A stretch of 64,000 bases of DNA from Floccularia luteovirens (Eukaryota > Basidiomycota > Agaricomycetes > Agaricales > Squamanitaceae), in the NCBI GenBank assembly GCA_009739215.1, contig VSJF01000002.1, forward strand, positions 558,001 through 622,000, given 5' to 3'. Both the position numbers and the translations under genes were made by a program. Below the pieces are notes generated by a model. That model was not told the origin of the DNA, ran no database searches, and worked only from the letters and a program-made list of their open reading frames with translations. Shown one piece after another: positions 10,963 to 21,798 of the stretch (within the stretch, counting starts at the first letter, position 1; the number at the start of each line of letters is the position of its first letter).

Positions 10963-11296
10963 GGGATTGTTTGGGTTTATTACGGCACTTCTCTCCTGAG
11001 TGCCAGCAATCTTGGACAGCTCATCGACGTCAAGGTGCATATGCATAGACATCTTTGATAAGTAGTTAGTAGCAATACCTGTTAATCTGTTACCCCCTCC
11101 AGTCTGTGAGGCTCGGACATTATTAGTAGACGAAAAAAATGTGCGCGCTGATGTTTTCTCTATGGATCTAGCCACTTATTAGTGAATCGGGTCAAGTATG
11201 TATTATGAATATTAACTATAACTATATATAAAATTCACAAAGATTCTTTAAGTTTGCTTCATTCTTAAATTCTTCCACCTTCGTTCAATACAGCTA
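10963..11296. other. short intergenic region
   Basis: 334 nt between the CFEM stop and the next gene. An AT-rich stretch with TATATATAAA near 11222-11231 is a plausible TATA box for the downstream gene, about 70 nt before its ATG. Confidence 0.45.
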
Positions 11297-12168
11297 ATGG
11301 CAGGAGCAGCAACCCCTAAATTACTGGCTCAAATGCAAGCACTCTATCCTAAAGTGCCCGCTGGTCAACTAAGTCCGTGGTCTGTCATTGTTGCGACGGC
11401 TTTCAGTGCAATGCAATATCCCAGAGGCGGTTCCTATTGTATTCAACTATGCATCGGAGGATCTCAAGACAGAGGAGGAAAAACTACTGTTGGCAAGGAT
11501 GTTTAGAGATGGGTTGTTCAAATCTGGGATGCTTTCTGGATACCCAAAGGTGATTACGACTTTTCCTCGTAAACTTTTTTTCCTTTCAGGGGTTTTGATC
11601 TTTGCTCCCCATCGCATAGGCAATTAACGCGCTTGTTCAATTGAGGTCGGCGTTACCCACAAGCCTTTGTGATAAGACACCGATGCGGTAAGATATTACG
11701 ACATCTTATAAGACTCGGTTCCAAGTAATCAAGCCTGTTAGTGATACCTCTTTATCGGTAGAGGCCCTCAATAAAACTGGCCAGGAACTGTTTGATCATA
11801 TGTATGGCGACACAGCACAATCAGTACAAAATCTGCTGGTAGATATATATCCAGATTTTGGTGAGTACATTATGATGTACGCGGACCAAAGTTCCGCGGC
11901 TTATACATAACATCCAGAATATTTCTCAACAACGTTCGCATATGGCTATACCTACAGCTTCTCCAAAGTTCTCTCGCCAATACATTCATCATTTGCCATA
12001 GTAGCTGCTCTGATTGCTTCTGATACACCACTCCAGATCGGTTGGCATTTGAACGGAGCTTTGCGGAATGGTGCGACGCTAGATGAGGTAAAGGCTGTAC
12101 GACAGATCTCTATTGAGGTAGCGCGTGCCGCAGGAGTTACGTGGAGGAATACGATACCGGATATTTGA
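11297..12168 (+). CDS. AhpD/carboxymuconolactone-decarboxylase-like protein, probable frameshift
   Basis: The translation matches the fungal AhpD-like/CMD family: SPWSVIVATAFSA, IPEAVPIVFNYA, LLLARMFRDGLFKSG, GYPKAINALVQL, then VAALIASDTPLQIGWHLNG and WRNTIPDI at the end. Exons after the first run to 11549, then 11620-11687, 11742-11860 and 11918-12168, all with clean GT-AG borders and matching phases. The conserved text switches frame inside the first exon near 11412 (TTTCAGTGCAATGCAATATCC), where one extra base separates AFSA from CNIPEAVP. A 43-nt intron (11364-11406, GTCAAC...TTTCAG) would restore the frame but would delete the conserved SPWSVIVATAFSA helix. The simplest reading is a one-base insertion, giving a recent pseudogene or a sequence error. 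No CxxC redox pair like that of bacterial AhpD is seen, so redox activity is doubtful. Confidence 0.7.
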
Positions 12169-12430
12169 ACCTCATGATCAGATGAGTATTCCAACCGCAA
12201 CTTTGTTCCATATCAAAAGTCGCTGTTCTTCCCAATGAACGAGATCTTGATAAATTTGATAAATTAAGTTGTCATAAACATACGCTATAGAAGTAGTATG
12301 CTTGTAACTCCACCTCTTTTCAATACTGTGCATATCCACTCTGTTACACCACATGAGTTATGATTTCTTCAAATAAATGTAATCATTGCAAAGAAGTTGA
12401 TTATTTTAAGCGCGTGATTTATTTATTTAT

Positions 12431-12546
12431 GTATAGTGCAGTACTTAAAAATTATTATTGTTTTACAATTCTAAAATTTATAACTTTCGTATAGTGCAGT
12501 ACTTAAAAATTATTATTGTTTTACAATTCTAAAATTTATAACTTTC
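12431..12546. repeat. 58-bp tandem duplication
   Basis: Two identical adjacent 58-bp units, 12431-12488 and 12489-12546, each beginning GTATAGTGCAGTACTTAAAA. They are perfectly identical, so the duplication is recent. The unit is AT-rich and non-coding, and it abuts the foldback element that starts at 12546. Confidence 0.9.
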
Positions 12547-12690
12547 AATTAATTGCTGCTCCAGCCTTTGGTGCACCCGCACGTTGCCGGGCGGAGTGGG
12601 GTTTAAGCTGAGCGCTTAGCGCTTAAGTCTGAGAGTCAAAACACACAAGGTCCGCCCGCACCGAACGTCCGGGTACGAGATTATTAATTG
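12546..12690. repeat. foldback/MITE-like imperfect palindrome
   Basis: The ends are inverted copies (CAATTAATTG at the left, TTATTAATTG at the right). Inner arms also pair imperfectly: CCCGCACGTTGCCGGGCGGA near 12576-12595 with TCCGCCCGCACCGAACGTCC near 12651-12670. The centre is GAGCGCTTAGCGCTTAAG, itself palindromic. The GC-rich arms stand out from the AT-rich surroundings. This layout fits a miniature inverted-repeat element or a hairpin-forming insertion; no target-site duplication could be fixed with confidence. Confidence 0.45.
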
Positions 12691-14572
12691 CCATCATGTT
12701 GAATCAGCAAGATGCAGTTTCCACAGCCAAAAATTGCTCTCCGTATGCTAGTACAGAGACCTACCCTATAATCGACCTCGTGTCATGCTATCTAATCAAG
12801 CGAATGGCTCTCACAATGCACAACAAGGGATGACAGGTGCTATCATTGATAATGATGACGATTATTCTCGAACCCATATCTTAGTGAGTCCTATGGTTCC
12901 TAGTTTTTATGATGTTTAAGCGGATGTATGGAAGTAAGGTGATTATATTCAATTTGAACCCCAGAAATAAATAATCGGACGGTAAGATCGTTCGCGCTGT
13001 TATTACTAACAGTGTGGATGACCTTACCATAGTATGGACAATGTGGAATCCTTCTCATTCTACAGGTGCTTAAAGAAAAAAGGTGCAATTTGGCTCTAGT
13101 GAGCATTTAAAATTATTAATGAACTTTCACTTGTACCTCAACATCAGATGAGTTTGGTGGACACCTCTTAACTGTGTGAAACAACTTTCATCACAAATAT
13201 ATATCAACCAGATGAAACATTTCACATACACATTTGCGCAACAATCTCGCTCTCTTAATAACTTCCCACCGGCGGAAGGACTTGATTCTTCCACAAACTC
13301 TTCAGGGCAAGACCACTTCGATCAATCCCGCGACTGGGTAGCCGTAGCAGCAGGCGAACTGATTGTAAATCGGACCCCCTGGGTCAAAAAGACCGCGAGC
13401 GCCGCAAATATTAACCTCGAATGATGGGTGGTTTGTGGCAGCTGTAATTCCATTATTGATTAACATATGTAAAGCTCATTATATTTATTGAACGACAGTC
13501 CGAATTCTTGTTATTCCCATTACGAAACTCAATTATGTTGAGAACAGGAATAAAACTGAACATCCGGGATTTGATCCTCGAACCTGGATCTATGGAGTTC
13601 AGCCATATTCCGCGCCCTATCCACAGGCAATGCATAGCATTTGTCGTCTTGTAACAGTTCGATGACCTGAAAATGAATATACACGACCCGTTGGGCCCTT
13701 AAGCTTTAAGCAGCACCAAAATTCATCGGTCGGTCTCGGGCGACTTAGAAGCGGATAGGGTTGCTCCAGCCCGAAGGTGTACTTCTTAATAATCTCATCA
13801 ATGACTGGAAGAGGACCCCATTATCGACCACTGGATATATGTACACAGAATTCTGTGAAATTACTTCCGCTGCTTTGGGTACATCAAGATGTATACTTAG
13901 AGCAACAACAATACGTAAACGCAGCAAAGTCGCACTCAAAGCTAATGAAGATTCGCAGATAATGCGAGTAACCTGTCAAATCCTTGACTAAATGAAGTGG
14001 AGAGTCTTCTGCCCGGGATAAGGTTTCCTGCTTGATCAAGTAACTCCGTAATTGCCTTACATCTCCAATCATCAAGGGTGTCGCATCATGTCCTTCTCGA
14101 ACATCATCTTCCCGAAGGTCTTATTTTGTTTGGCAGGGCCGTATTTTTTCGCTTCTTCAATCACGGGCCTACATAACCGGAGAAAACCCCAGCCAGGGAA
14201 CAACAACGAGGACGCAACATGTCTGGTTCCTAAAGTTTGCAAGTAGTTTGGATACATCACGCTGTCAGGAAGTTGGCCCAATAATAATTTTCACTTGAGT
14301 TTCGGGATCGGTCAAACATCACCGCACCTTTTATTCTGCGACGGGAATGTATTAATTACAGACTTGCGTGACAGACCAGCAAGTTGACTCATATAGGTTA
14401 TAGGACTTCTCATGATAACCTCCTCCATTGGGCCTGGTAACGGTTGTACTGGTGGTCATCACGATCATATGTTTATGACTATGCAACGAAAGTTAAAGTC
14501 GTATTGCCTCAGCTATGTACTGACAACTGTGTGACATCAAAGCAGGACTACGCTTAAAAGTAACATACAGTT
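12691..14572. other. intergenic, no supported gene
   Basis: About 1.9 kb with several 60-80 codon frames (for example 13176-13424, 13745-13991, 14052-14281) on opposing strands, none with a recognisable domain or splice chain. Near 13555-13590 the minus strand reads AGGTTCGAGGATC, loosely like a polymerase III B box; no tRNA fold could be built. Confidence 0.4.
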
Positions 14573-17500
14573 TTACTTAATATTGTACTTGACCTGAAAA
14601 GCCCAAGCAAACTTTGTACCGTCCAATTCACTCTCAGGAACTTCAATATTAGTCTCTCCGGTCTGATCATCAAGCGTCCAGCGTAGAGGCGATGATGGTG
14701 CTATTGGCCTCAGCAACCTTATTTCATCTCCAGGTAGAATGGGTAGCCTCTTGCGCACGATGAGTGTACCATTTATTGGTGTTCCGAAAGAGACAATGCA
14801 GAATGTCGTAGGAGTAGTCAGGAAGCGCATGCTTGGGGCATCCTCTGTCCCACCGCCTTCAGAGCCAGGGAACCAGTAGTCCTATAATTCTAATCATGAG
14901 TGGTTTGGGTGGATTGATTGATATTTATCCTAACCGTATCATACACGCATTCTCCAGAATAACCAAGCCACTCGCCAGCATCAAGTAGGTTCTCCTGCAT
15001 AGGTGCGATGATTTCACCCTCAGCTGTGGGGCCTATATCTAGAAGGCTGTTGTTGCAAATTTACTACTAAAAAATGATCTATTATTTGCTGGATTTACTC
15101 ACAAGTTCCCATTCTTGGATGTGATATCGACCAATGTTTGAATGATCGTCGTCCCATTTTTATATTGACTAGCGCTAGTGGCCGAGTCGAGCCCATAGCT
15201 GAACGGATCCATCCCCTCATTTGACTCCCAACTACGAGGTTGAATGGCACCGAATGTGGCATATTCAGGTGTATCAAAGTCTGATACACCACCACACCCT
15301 AAAAAACTTTGTAAGAATCAGATAGCACATATAGCGAAAATGACACAACTGTTGTTTATGGTGACTTGCCGATCCTGTTTTGAAGCATGATTGTAAAATT
15401 CTGCGGCAAAATCCAGAGTCTTGTTAGGACCTCCAATGTCACACCACTATCATTTGGCAATAAGCTGCTAACCCTTGTCAATCAGGAAGGGGTGCTAACC
15501 ATGATTTCAGTATCATATGTTTTGGCTAGGTCAAGCATATGTGGAAGTTGGAGGTCTGTAAGGTAATCCGTAATATTTAGATGACCCGTATATGGTTCCA
15601 ACTCGGCTGGTGAAAATGCGTTGTGTGCAAGCCCACCAGGCCATTGGGCAAATCCATATTGTGCATAATCCGGATTGAACCTACACAGATTAGTCTCGAT
15701 ATGTGGTATGCTTGTAAGGAGGGGTTTACATACCATTCTGGGAGGGAATAATAAGTACCCCGGTGAAGATTGGGTTTTTCGCGTTTTGCAGTGTCCAGTA
15801 GATCGCGCACAAAGTCCTTTCGAGGACCAAGGAATACACTACTGCGATGTGTGGTTTCGCCTGTGTCGAATAACGCGAACCCATCGTGATGTTTCTTTAA
15901 TTGCTTGTCACTAGATGAAAAACCAGGATTTGTGAATATGACAACGCACTGTGACCAAGACGAAATATTTTGCTCCAGCTCTATCAAAAAGGTCTACCCA
16001 TTCACTCGCATTGAATTTTGATGCCGTAAAGTTGGCTATGAAGTCGTCATAAACCACATCCTAAAGAATCATTAAATAGATAGTTGAAAGAAATAACCGT
16101 AACAACTAATTACTTTCCCATATGTTTGTAAGTGATGGTTCCAAGTTGGACTATCAGAATCCGGTGGGTTGTGAAGATTCCAGCTATTGATTGAAAGATA
16201 CAATAAATCCTGAAATAGTTTGAGCAAATCAAATGTACTACTCACTCGTACCATTCTGCGTAACTGTTCGATGGTGCCTGGAGTGTCATTTGTCCTGTTT
16301 TAGGAACAACCAACAAATTCAAGTCAAAAAATACGCACCCATGCCGGCGAGCTATATACACCCCAATGTATACTTCGAAAGGATTAGTAAGTTTAAACAT
16401 ACGAAAAATTAAGTCACATACAATATTCCATATTTTGCTTTATTCCACTAATATGAACAAGGTAAGCGCGTGCAAAACTTGTTACAGGGAGGACGCAAAC
16501 CCAAGTAGGTGTCTCATGCTGACTCAAAACTTTCTGATCCGGCGTCCACGTCTCCACCAGCGGTTGCACGGCCCAGCCCTCCGAAGTACCCACAACTGAG
16601 CCACGAGAATCCACAATTTGAACAGTCGCCTTTTTGTCACCTGCCTTCTCACTACCTACCACCAATACGTCTACCCGAGCCTGATCCCCAGGTACTAAAC
16701 GATTGACAATTCCAGGAGTTACTGTACTGATACCTGCGCCTGTAACCCTGATCTCGTAACGTTCAGTCAACGCCGTGCTTTTTGAGGTTGTATGGCTTGG
16801 GAACAAGTTGGCTAATGAGACTTCAACGGCTTGGGCACGAGTGTTTTTGACAGTCTCCCAACGAGTTGTGAAGCGTGCACGTCTCACAGAAAGCGCATCA
16901 TTGAGTGCTACATGGCTTCCGCTACCTCGTGAAACTTGGAGCGAGGGGGATATTGCCATACCAAATATATGCAGCCTGTGACTTGGATTGTTCAAAGGGA
17001 AATTGATAGCTTTAAGAGCCCGCTCAGAAGGGATAGAAGTAGACCATTGAAATATTTCAGAGGAATTGAAGTTCTTTTGAGCACCATGATTCTCAAAATG
17101 ATATGGCCTAAAGGACATTAGCAACTAATTATTAGTTCGACATATACAAGTAAAACTCACGTCTGGATTTCCCCATTGTTCAACTGCGCCCATTTCCACC
17201 AGTTCTTTGCAACGACTTGAAAAGAAAGAGAGATAAAATCAGAAAAATTTTTTAAGAAAAAAGTAAACAAACAGCATACATTGGATTTGTTGGGTACTAG
17301 AATCGTCAAATGTCAGAATGAAGGTCTTGACAAATTCATCTATATGATCAGAGTTAAAGTAATGGTATCAAAACCACGTCACAACACTTACTTCCAGAGG
17401 CGTCTCCAGTATATAAAAAGTGGAGTTCATGAACGAATTCCGGTTTGCTGAGGGACAAGTTCTGGCCATCAGCAATCATGTTATCTAAACCTTTACCCCA

Positions 17501-17787
17501 AACAGCAGGCACGTTGTACTACATATTAAATACAGAATTTAGACTGAGTCGCTGAACTGACGATTTATTAAACTTACAGTGATACCATCGTGGATCCAAG
17601 GACCTGGTGGTAAATGAGCACTATCAAAACTTGCACCATGCCCGTCAAAATCAGCGGATCCGTCCGGTGAAGCAGCCTGATTGTTCAAAAAGTTCTGTAG
17701 ATCGAGCGGTACAGAAGGATAATTCGTAAGCGTTAGGACGCTTGGAAATAACGCTGCTATGCATATAAAGCTTGTCAGAAACATCAT
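14573..17787 (-). CDS. secreted alpha-L-fucosidase, GH29
   Basis: Fifteen exons close in frame to 814 aa: 17578-17787, 17392-17518, 17280-17339, 17161-17215, 16418-17107, 16339-16372, 16246-16277, 16114-16183, 15950-16060, 15734-15894, 15500-15680, 15350-15446, 15103-15298, 14935-15046, 14573-14881. It should remove terminal alpha-L-fucose from glycans outside the cell. Seen: an N-terminal signal peptide (MMFLTSFICIAALF); a 360-residue Ser/Thr-poor beta-rich region; then the GH29 core with IHWGVYSSPAW (about 382), EWYDWNLHNPP, TKHHDGFALFDT (about 463) and EIMWCDIGGP, where Asp580 sits at the catalytic nucleophile position. Then come FAAEFYNH, NNRCGGVSDFDTPEYATFG and LLDIGPTAEG. A C-terminal beta domain ends WAFQVKYNIK. 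GH29 enzymes are usually near 450 aa, so the N-terminal extension is large. Two exons are only 34 and 32 nt. The ATG at 17787 is chosen because one at 17805 would fall almost on the transcription start set by the TATA box. Confidence 0.9.
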
Positions 17788-17833
17788 ATCGAGCAGGTCT
17801 GTCAAAGATCAGAGAGAAAGTCTGATGCTATTG

Positions 17834-17840
17834 TTTTATA
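17834..17840 (-). promoter_or_regulatory. TATA box of fucosidase gene
   Basis: TATAAAA on the minus strand, 47-53 nt above the chosen ATG at 17787. It argues against the upstream ATG at 17805, which would lie at about +1. Confidence 0.5.
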
Positions 17841-18534
17841 CTCCAACCCATACATCTATGTCAGCCTGGTGACGAGCATCCCATGACCAAAACACCTTCG
17901 GTGGAGTGTGGAGAGACGTTAGAAGGAGTGATCATACGCTGAGTACGCTCCCGCTGGACGGTCCGCCTGAATTATCGAAGCTCTGGATGCCATGTGATCT
18001 TCCTTTGCAGGGGCTTCTTCATATTTTGCAGCTGGCAGACTTTAATTGGTGCTAAAAATATATAATTTACAGCTTCAAGAACATATGATCATTAGTCATT
18101 TGTTATTCTTGATAGTGTTTTTAGTACACCTTCGTGTCCATGAGAGTACTGCGATTATCTGTAGAAAATTATGGTATATAATATCAAAAGTTAGTTAATA
18201 TGCACTGTCAGTACACAACAAAACAGCATATGTATGCGTTATCTAAAACTGCAAGGTAATATCAGCGTTCCTCTATCTTCATTTTTTTCCGGGACCCTAT
18301 AAATAAACTCGATATTTAATATAATAATAAAAAAGGGAGAGTCAAATAGTTATTCACCTTCACTGGTATCAAAACCTTCATTCACCCAATCGCCTGCGTT
18401 CCCTTTCATGTTTAAACTTTAGATTACGAATAACACGGTATGTATGAAGAACTTACTAGCGCGTATTCTAGAGTTTTTTAGGCTCTGTCTAGTAGGGTGC
18501 GGTATATACCCCTGGTGTTTCCCTGTAATACCCA
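17841..18534. other. intergenic
   Basis: 5' flank of the fucosidase gene and 3' flank of the gene ending at 18535. AT-rich; no feature recognised. Confidence 0.5.
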
Positions 18535-21037
18535 TTAGAAAGATAGCGAAAATGCGGGAGGAAAAGATGGGAACAGACCATACTCGTCTCCTGCTAACAA
18601 TAAATCACCATCAACTTCTTCCTTCACGCGTATATCAGGATCTTTCTGATTCATTTTATGTTGGTAGTTTGTTTCTTCAGCTAATGCGTCACGTCGTTCG
18701 CGATGAGGTTGCTCTCGTTGATCGTCCTCGTCTATTAACCGACGGTTGCCGAACGGGACCGAATTTACATGAAAACGAAGTCTATATTTAGTATGCGTGG
18801 ACAAACGCACCATCCATTTTAACATCAACCTCCTCCATTTCCTTATTTGCGTCGTTCTCCCGAGAAAGTCTTCTCTCCGCAGGCACATCAGATATTCCTT
18901 GGCCAGCCCCTAACATATCAGGAGGAAGGGTGGAAAACAAAGCCAAGAGTTCTTCAGAAGGCTGATATTCCTGCTCCATTTCTATTCCTTTGATAATCAT
19001 CATATTAGCACCGCAGTTCATGAAAACAGAAACAGGGCGTAGGGTAGTGACAGGGACATACGAGGAGCCACAACGTTTGTGTTTGCATAAGATGTCTATC
19101 ACTTTGTGAATAGTGAGGTAACATAATACGTACCATTTTCTCTTTTGTTCCCATGACCGTGGCCTAGAAGACCATCCTGCTCCTCTAAGGACTTCCCAGC
19201 CGAATCAGAAATAGCAGAAGAACTAGCAAGATGATGATCCGTCAGGGAAGCAAACGCAGCCAGAAGCTCCTCTGAAGGGGTATATTCGTCTGGACCTGAA
19301 TTGATACCAGCTTCTAAAGGTACTATAGATTGTGCCAATCGTGGTGATTGCATAGATGATCCTGAAGATTGTGATAATAATGGCATTTGGGGTGTTTCAT
19401 CACGCGGTTCGGGCTTTACGGGTAAGGTATGTTCATGCTGCCTGTGACTTAGATCTATAGCAGACTCATGTTTAACTTGTGGTGATGAGACAGCTGGATT
19501 TGAGCGAGGTCCATTTTCGTGGTTCTTTGTGTTATGCTGTGTATTTTGTGGAAGTCCCACTGAGCTTAGAAAGCCATCAACATTCTGAAGGGTATCCGTG
19601 AATGCTGATGGGCCCAGGACACGAACGGAGTAAGTGCGCATTGTTCGTATTCCACGGGAAGTTTCAGATAGTATAAGGTAATTCAAGGGCAACAGCATGA
19701 CATGGTAGAAACATGTTAAATGGGGATATGTAAAGCAGTCGAAAAGAAAAAGAAAAGACATACAAATTATTGATCCTGTCATAATTTCTTCTTCATGCCT
19801 CGGTTCCGCTTTCACTCTCGACCGATTCAGATCTCGAGTCCCGCTATCATGCTTTCTCACGGGAGATATGGCATGTAACAACTGCTCTGCAACTTCAGCT
19901 GAAGAAATATGTGTAAATTTCTGGCCAAAGAAATCTAAGAACGACATGAAAGACACGTACCTTCTTCGTATGGATCCATCTTCTTTGCTTGGATGGAGTG
20001 TCGACTTTTATCTGTTGAAGCTGATGGCATTTTGTCATGTTCGACACGCTTATTACCAGCGAGGTATGCTGGTTGTTCATATGGCGTGAATAGAGACTTG
20101 AAATGGTGATTAATCACGACCATCAAAGCAATAAGGCCGCGAGATTTCTTACAGTATCTGGAACTACAGCAATTGAACATTCTTCCGACGTTGGATCACG
20201 TTTAGCATGACCTGCAGGCAGCGGCGGAACACAGACACGTGGGTCTTGTTGGTTGATTTGCTGTCCTTTGCTGGGTAAGGCATCCTTAGCAGGGTAAGAC
20301 GAGGGTAGAGGCGGTATGTTTTCTTCGGCAGGAGGTTGTATCGCCGCTAGAATCTGATTCAAATTTACTGCTAGTTCTAGACCTTGGGGCAGCCTTTGTG
20401 CATACGGTACCTCGCGGGGTGGTGGTGGGGCAGGTAGTGGGGGTGGATATGGTTGTTTGACGGGAAAATTTGCGGGGTACGGGGTATAGGTAGGAGGTTT
20501 AGAGGCCCAGTCTATTGTGAATAGTCAAGATGAAAATGCGACAGAGAGAGAGAAACAGACTTCTACGTGAAGGGTGGTCAAACAATTCAAAATTGTACTC
20601 ATAGATATATGCGACACCCATGTTTCCCAAACTATGAGGAGGGTTAAGGAAGCGTTCATAATAGTGTGCACCAAGATACGGACGGACATCTATGTCCTCA
20701 GAGATTTCGATGATGATATTCTTGTGCTATCCGAGCGAGGCCTTGTCAAAATTTCTGTGGCATATTTGGAGGTTGGCTCATACTGACTGTGCCTTGGTAG
20801 TATACCATGTCAACACGTGCAGAGTCAGGATAATCATCAATCAGCATCGCACGAAACCATCCATTGATGTTATCGATGAAAGTTTGGGAAGGGTGAATAT
20901 GTGAGGTCCAAGGGTTTACGACCACGAGAAACTTTTCTGGTGGAGGTGCATAGGACTGAAGTGGGTCAGATCTGGAACAAAGAAGATGCGAACGCTGTTA
21001 CCTTTGCCTTGTTCTTTTTTGATTTTGATTTCGCCAT
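18535..21037 (-). CDS. protein with repeated SEELLA motifs and SUMO-consensus sites
   Basis: Nine exons close to 610 aa: 21002-21037, 20788-20955, 20567-20720, 20153-20511, 19961-20096, 19764-19898, 19134-19604, 18811-18987, 18535-18731. The family is not recognised. Seen: a very basic start (MAKSKSKKNKAK); a compact region to about residue 120 with alternating beta and helix character (FLVVVNPWTSHIHPSQTFI, NIIIEISEDIDVRPYL); a Pro-rich stretch (PPPLPAPPPPREVPY); then a disordered acidic/basic tail. In the tail the motif (Y)xPSEELLAxFxSL occurs twice (about 430 and 493), each followed by an ISD(S/V) segment, so this part is internally duplicated. Five psi-K-x-E/D sites appear (VKAE, VKHE, VKPE, VKMD, VKEE). 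Intron 6 (19605-19763, 159 nt) is longer than the rest, and the acceptor of exon 8 could also be 18984. Inference: a nuclear regulatory protein; partner unknown. Confidence 0.7.
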
Positions 21038-21798
21038 CTGACTGAGTGCAGAGATTGTACAGCTCACTCAGCTTCAGCGTCAAAGTTCAATCCGACCTCG
21101 GCCACAAAGCTTATGTAAGCTTGAGTTCTGCACATCTTATCTCAAAAAGTTCATCTGTGCTCGGTTATTGCTGTGAAAGATGTTGTTTGCGACTTTGAAA
21201 CTGGAGATGAAGTGCAGTTGAAATGTTGAACACATCACAATCATGACATGCGGGACATGATATTATGGAGAAAGCAGTGAACAACGTGACATGTAGTCGC
21301 TTATGGTTTGCAACAACGGATGGGAACACGGCAAGCAGATGACTAAAGGTATGTGAATCAGTAACACATTGGAGGTGATTACACTACAGGCCCCGGCACG
21401 ATCGCTGTTATACGCCGAGTAGATCTCGTTGATATCCCAGTGGGTCCATCAAACTTCCGGAACGAGATCTGACATACAGAAGCCCTTGAAGGGCTGAATC
21501 AAGGCGGTTTATAATTAGTCACAGACTACATGACTTTTACTAACTATAAGACTCTTTGGCCAAGGGAACTCACATCCGAATTCGAACTAATCAAATCCCT
21601 CATATACACGTTGCCTTGGTTCCACTGACGCTGTCTTCGTCTTTCCCCAACGATATCAATAGCCCATCCATACCGATCCATCTGCTATTCGTGAACTCAC
21701 CAGAGTACGAACTGATATCGCTTTGCTATTCCATACTCATTTTGGTTATCATCTATTCATTTCCTAACAGGTCTGCCGGAGCACTATACTAGAAGAGC
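21038..21798. other. divergent intergenic region
   Basis: Promoter region shared by the genes starting at 21037 (minus) and 21799 (plus). No further gene seen; a 78-codon frame at 21556-21792 is probably 5' leader of the F-box gene. Confidence 0.45.

Noticed and set aside
13325..13400. tRNA-Tyr-like anticodon loop (TTGTAAA)
   Set aside because: No acceptor stem or GGTTCGA-type T-loop could be paired around it.
13555..13620. Polymerase III B-box-like text on the minus strand, possible SINE
   Set aside because: The B box is imperfect, no convincing A box lies at the right distance, and no second copy was noticed in the window.
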